Source: Neurospora crassa OR74A
Lineage: Eukaryota; Ascomycota; Sordariomycetes; Sordariales; Sordariaceae
Direction of reading: 5' to 3'
Assembly (NCBI RefSeq): GCF_000182925.2
Contig: NW_011929459.1
Span: 100,001-164,000, forward strand
Length of the DNA: 64,000 bases
Position 1 is the stretch's first letter; every line of letters begins with the position of its first letter. Position numbers and translations under genes: made by a program. Below the pieces are notes generated by a model that saw only the letters and a list, made by a program, of their open reading frames with translations, was not told the origin of the DNA and did not search any database. Below are positions 61,461-64,000 of the stretch, piece after piece.

Positions 61461-62623
61461 TATATTTTTCTTACTTTCCTTCTACCTTTTTACTTTTATA
61501 ATATCTTGCCCCCTTAGTAAGCTTCTTCCTTTCTTTTTCTTTTTATTCTTCTTTTTATCCTTTTATTCTACTTCTAAATCTTTATTAGGTAAGGGCGTTT
61601 ATAAAGTAAATAAATACTTTTAGAGTAGTAGGAGCCGGATTATAATAAGGGTAGAAGTTTTTTTTATAAATATAGGAAGAAAAAGGTATTTGGAGGCGAT
61701 TAAATTAATTAATTAAAATTTATATAGTTTTGAATAAATTGTTAGGGAAGGGTAGGTAAATAATTAATAGTAGGAAAGAAGAAAAAGAAGAAAAAAAGAA
61801 AAAAAAAAAAGAAATTTTAAAAGTAGTAGAAGAAGAAGGGTAGTAGAATTTAGGGGGTATAAATAATTAATAGAATAAGTAGAGTATTAAATAGCTTTAG
61901 TTATATAGGTAGGGAGGATATATTGAGGTTAGTATATTAATAAAGAAGGTTAAATTAGTAAATATAAAAAGAAAAAAATAAGAGTAATATAAATATTTTT
62001 GGTATAGTTATAAAATATTATAAATTATATTAAGGAAAATAAAAAGTAGTTAGCTTTTTATTTAGTAGAAATATAGTTTGAATAGATACTATAGGGTAGG
62101 TATATTTACTTTATATAAGAAAGGTACGGCCGAGGTTAAAAAAGTAGAAGAGGGAAAGGTAGTGAAGGGTAGTACTTATTGAGTGTAGGGTAAGTAAGAA
62201 CAATTGGGTAAGTAAGGAAGGTGTAATTGATTTTTAGAAGCTGAAGTTTTAAAAAGGAAAATTGTAAGTAGGTAGCATTTATTAAGTATAGGGTAGGTAA
62301 GAACTATAAGGTAGGTACGATAGGCTTATATAAGAAAGGTAAAATTAAAGTTAAAAAGAAAAAAGTAGTAGGTAGGTAGTATTTATTAAATATAAAGTAG
62401 GTAGAAATGATTAGGTAAATAAGGAAGGTATAATTAATTTAATGAAGAAAGTGTAGTTTTTATAAATTTGGAGCGAGATTCTTAAGAAAGTATAATTTAA
62501 TTAAGTAGTTAGGTAATTGTAAGTCGATTTTTAAAATTTCTTATACTAGGGAATTTCATAGGAGTTGAAAAATTGCGGTTTAAACCGTTGGGCCGTATTG
62601 TTTTTAAATTCGAAGTTGGAGGA

Positions 62624-62643
62624 TATATAAGAAGGAGCGGTAG
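62624..62643 (+). promoter_or_regulatory. Candidate Pol I promoter core, unit 8
   Basis: TATATAAGAAGGAGCGGTAG, altered only at the 3' end, 680 bases before the 18S. Confidence 0.3.
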
Positions 62644-63303
62644 AGAGTAATAGGAAAGAGTGAATAGTAAGATTATTTAATTATTCTTATTTCTAGCTCC
62701 TTTTTATAAGTATAAATAAGGATATATAAGGTTTATTTTATTTAGAAGCTTTCTATAGGAGGGCTATTTTGGTTTATAATTTAGGTACTTTCCTATAATA
62801 ATTTATAAAGGAAATTAAATTCTAGTTTATAGAGCGTTATTATTATATAGTTCCCTACGGTTTATTAGGGAGTTAATATTAATAGTACAAGCTACTTTAA
62901 TATTATTTTAGTAAAGGTTTTATTTTTATTAGGTAGTATTTAAAAAGATCTTATAGGCGTTAGGGAATACCTTATAAGCGCCGAAGGGTAAGCTCTATAA
63001 ATAATTAGCTGCTAGTTAAACTTATTTATAAATTGCTAGGGGTATTAGTTAGTTAGGGAAGCCTTTAGGTAGAACTTTTTATATTAGGCTTCTTCTTAGG
63101 GTATATAAGCGGTATATGAAAGGTATTCTATATTTTCTTATCCTCTTACTAATTGTATTTTAGGGAATTTAGGAGGGGAAAGTAAATATATATTTCGAAG
63201 TAAGTTCGGCCCTACCGTATAAATTTCGGACCGCTTACCTTTATAATTTTATAAATTCTTTTATTTGTTTACGAGCGGTTAGTTTTTTTAAGCGTACGAT
63301 AAT

Positions 63304-64000
63304 TATCTAATTAATTCTATTAATAATTATATATTTATTTTAAAGATTAAGTTATATATATTTAAATTTAAGTAATTAAATTGTAAAATTATAAATAATT
63401 TATTAAATTAATTATAGTTTATTTAATAGTACCTTATTATATAGATAATTGTAGTAATTTTAGAGTTAATATATGTTAAAAACCCCGATTTCGGAAGGGG
63501 TATATTTATTAGATTAAAAACTAATACCCTTTGGAGTTAATTAGTAATTTATAATAATTTTTCGAATTGTATAGCTTTATATTAGTAATAGTTTATTCAA
63601 ATTTCTACCCTATTAACTTTCGACGGCTGGGTCTTGGCTAGTTATAGTAATAATGGGTAATGGAGGGTTAAAGTTCGACCCCGGAGAAGGAGTTTAAAAA
63701 ACGGTTATTATATTTAAGGAAGGTAGTAGGTGTGTAAATTACCTAATTCCGATATAGGGAGGTAGTAATAATAAATATTAATATAAAGCTCTTTTAGGTT
63801 TTGTAATTAGAATAAGTATAATTTAAATTCCTTAATAAAGAATAATTAGAGGGTAAGTTTAATATTAGTAGTTGCGGTAATTTTAGTTCTAATAGTATAT
63901 ATTAAAGTTATTAAGGTTAAAAAGCTTGTAATTAAACTTTAGGCTCGGCCTGTCGGTCCGCCTTACTACGTATATTAATTAAGTTGGGCCTTTTTTCCTA
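63304..64000 (+). rRNA. 18S rRNA gene (5' 697 bases), unit 8, RIP-degraded
   Basis: The window ends inside this gene. The 5' end reads TATCTAATTAATTCTATT, keeping the C of TATCTGG. The 530 loop reads ATATTAGTAGTTGCGGTAA at 63862. No insertion or deletion is seen against unit 1 over this part. Confidence 0.95.

Larger units (their letters stand above)
60112..63303 (+). other. Intergenic spacer units 7-8
   Basis: 3192 bases: 3' ETS with an intact CCGCTTAATAAGCGG hairpin (60126-60140), G/A motif region, C/T tract (from 61063), poly-T (61416-61457), subrepeats (62172-62482), promoter candidate (62624) and 5' ETS. CpA survives near 60404-60495 (GACAGCGGGGCAGGAG), whereas by 62160 TpG survives (AGTGAAGG, TTGAGTGTAGG), so the mutated strand changes inside this spacer. 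Confidence 0.85.
1..64000 (+). repeat. Tandem rDNA array, RIP-mutated, seven units plus a partial eighth
   Basis: The same anchor in the spacer recurs at 41, 8887, 17726, 26549, 35461, 44294, 53123 and 61063, always in the same orientation, and each interval holds one 18S-5.8S-28S transcription unit. The first and last bases both lie inside a unit, so the array runs on in both directions. Copies differ almost wholly by C/T and G/A exchanges, and CpA and TpG are rare, which is the known product of repeat-induced point mutation in Pezizomycotina. Without the poly-T and the two gaps every unit has the same length, 8781 bases by my count. Confidence 0.95.

Noticed and set aside
1-64000. Bisulfite-treated DNA or systematic base-calling error as cause of the missing CpA
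   Set aside because: Both C to T and G to A occur on the same strand, CpG and CpC often survive, each unit has its own pattern and the bias switches strand in long blocks; bisulfite or sequencing error would not give this.
1-64000. A naturally AT-rich but functional rDNA
   Set aside because: Copies would be kept alike by concerted evolution, yet these differ at many invariant rRNA sites, always by C/T or G/A.

Overview
The window lies inside a head-to-tail nuclear ribosomal DNA (rDNA) array of a filamentous ascomycete fungus. All units are on the + strand. There are seven 18S-ITS1-5.8S-ITS2-28S units (six fully readable, the seventh cut by an assembly gap), and an eighth is entered at its 18S gene. 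The unit period is about 8.82-8.85 kb. No protein-coding gene, tRNA, 5S rRNA gene, transposon or CRISPR array was seen.

Every copy carries the signature of repeat-induced point mutation (RIP). CpA and its complement TpG are almost erased in favour of TpA, the DNA is very AT-rich, and the copies differ from one another almost only by C/T and G/A exchanges. Universally conserved rRNA positions are hit in most copies: the 18S 530 loop, the decoding region and the 28S sarcin-ricin loop. These copies are therefore very probably non-functional, and the fungus must keep a clean rDNA locus elsewhere. RIP is confined to Pezizomycotina. The ITS and 5.8S wording looks like Sordariomycetes, possibly Xylariales; that placement is a tentative reading by eye.

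Layout: partial spacer 1-2304; 18S genes starting at 2305, 11144, 19967, 28794, 37712, 46541, 55368 and 63304; 28S genes ending at 7935, 16774, 25597, 34509, 43342, 52171 and 60111. Intergenic spacers of about 3.2 kb separate the units. Each spacer holds 3' ETS hairpin remnants, a G/A-rich stretch with GTAG-type motifs, a C/T tract, a long poly-T, a purine tract, three degenerate subrepeats of about 103 bp, a candidate Pol I promoter (TATATAAG) 680 bp before the 18S, and the 5' ETS.

The genes and internal spacers have the same length in every readable copy (1796, 190, 158, 151 and 3336 bp). The intergenic spacers differ only by the poly-T length. So the units were essentially identical when RIP struck, and almost no insertions or deletions have followed. 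Two runs of 100 N are placeholders: the first hides about 15 bases, the second about 987. The surviving dinucleotides also show that the mutated strand changes along the array. TpG survives over most of units 2-5, while CpA survives from about 46.5 to 60.5 kb.
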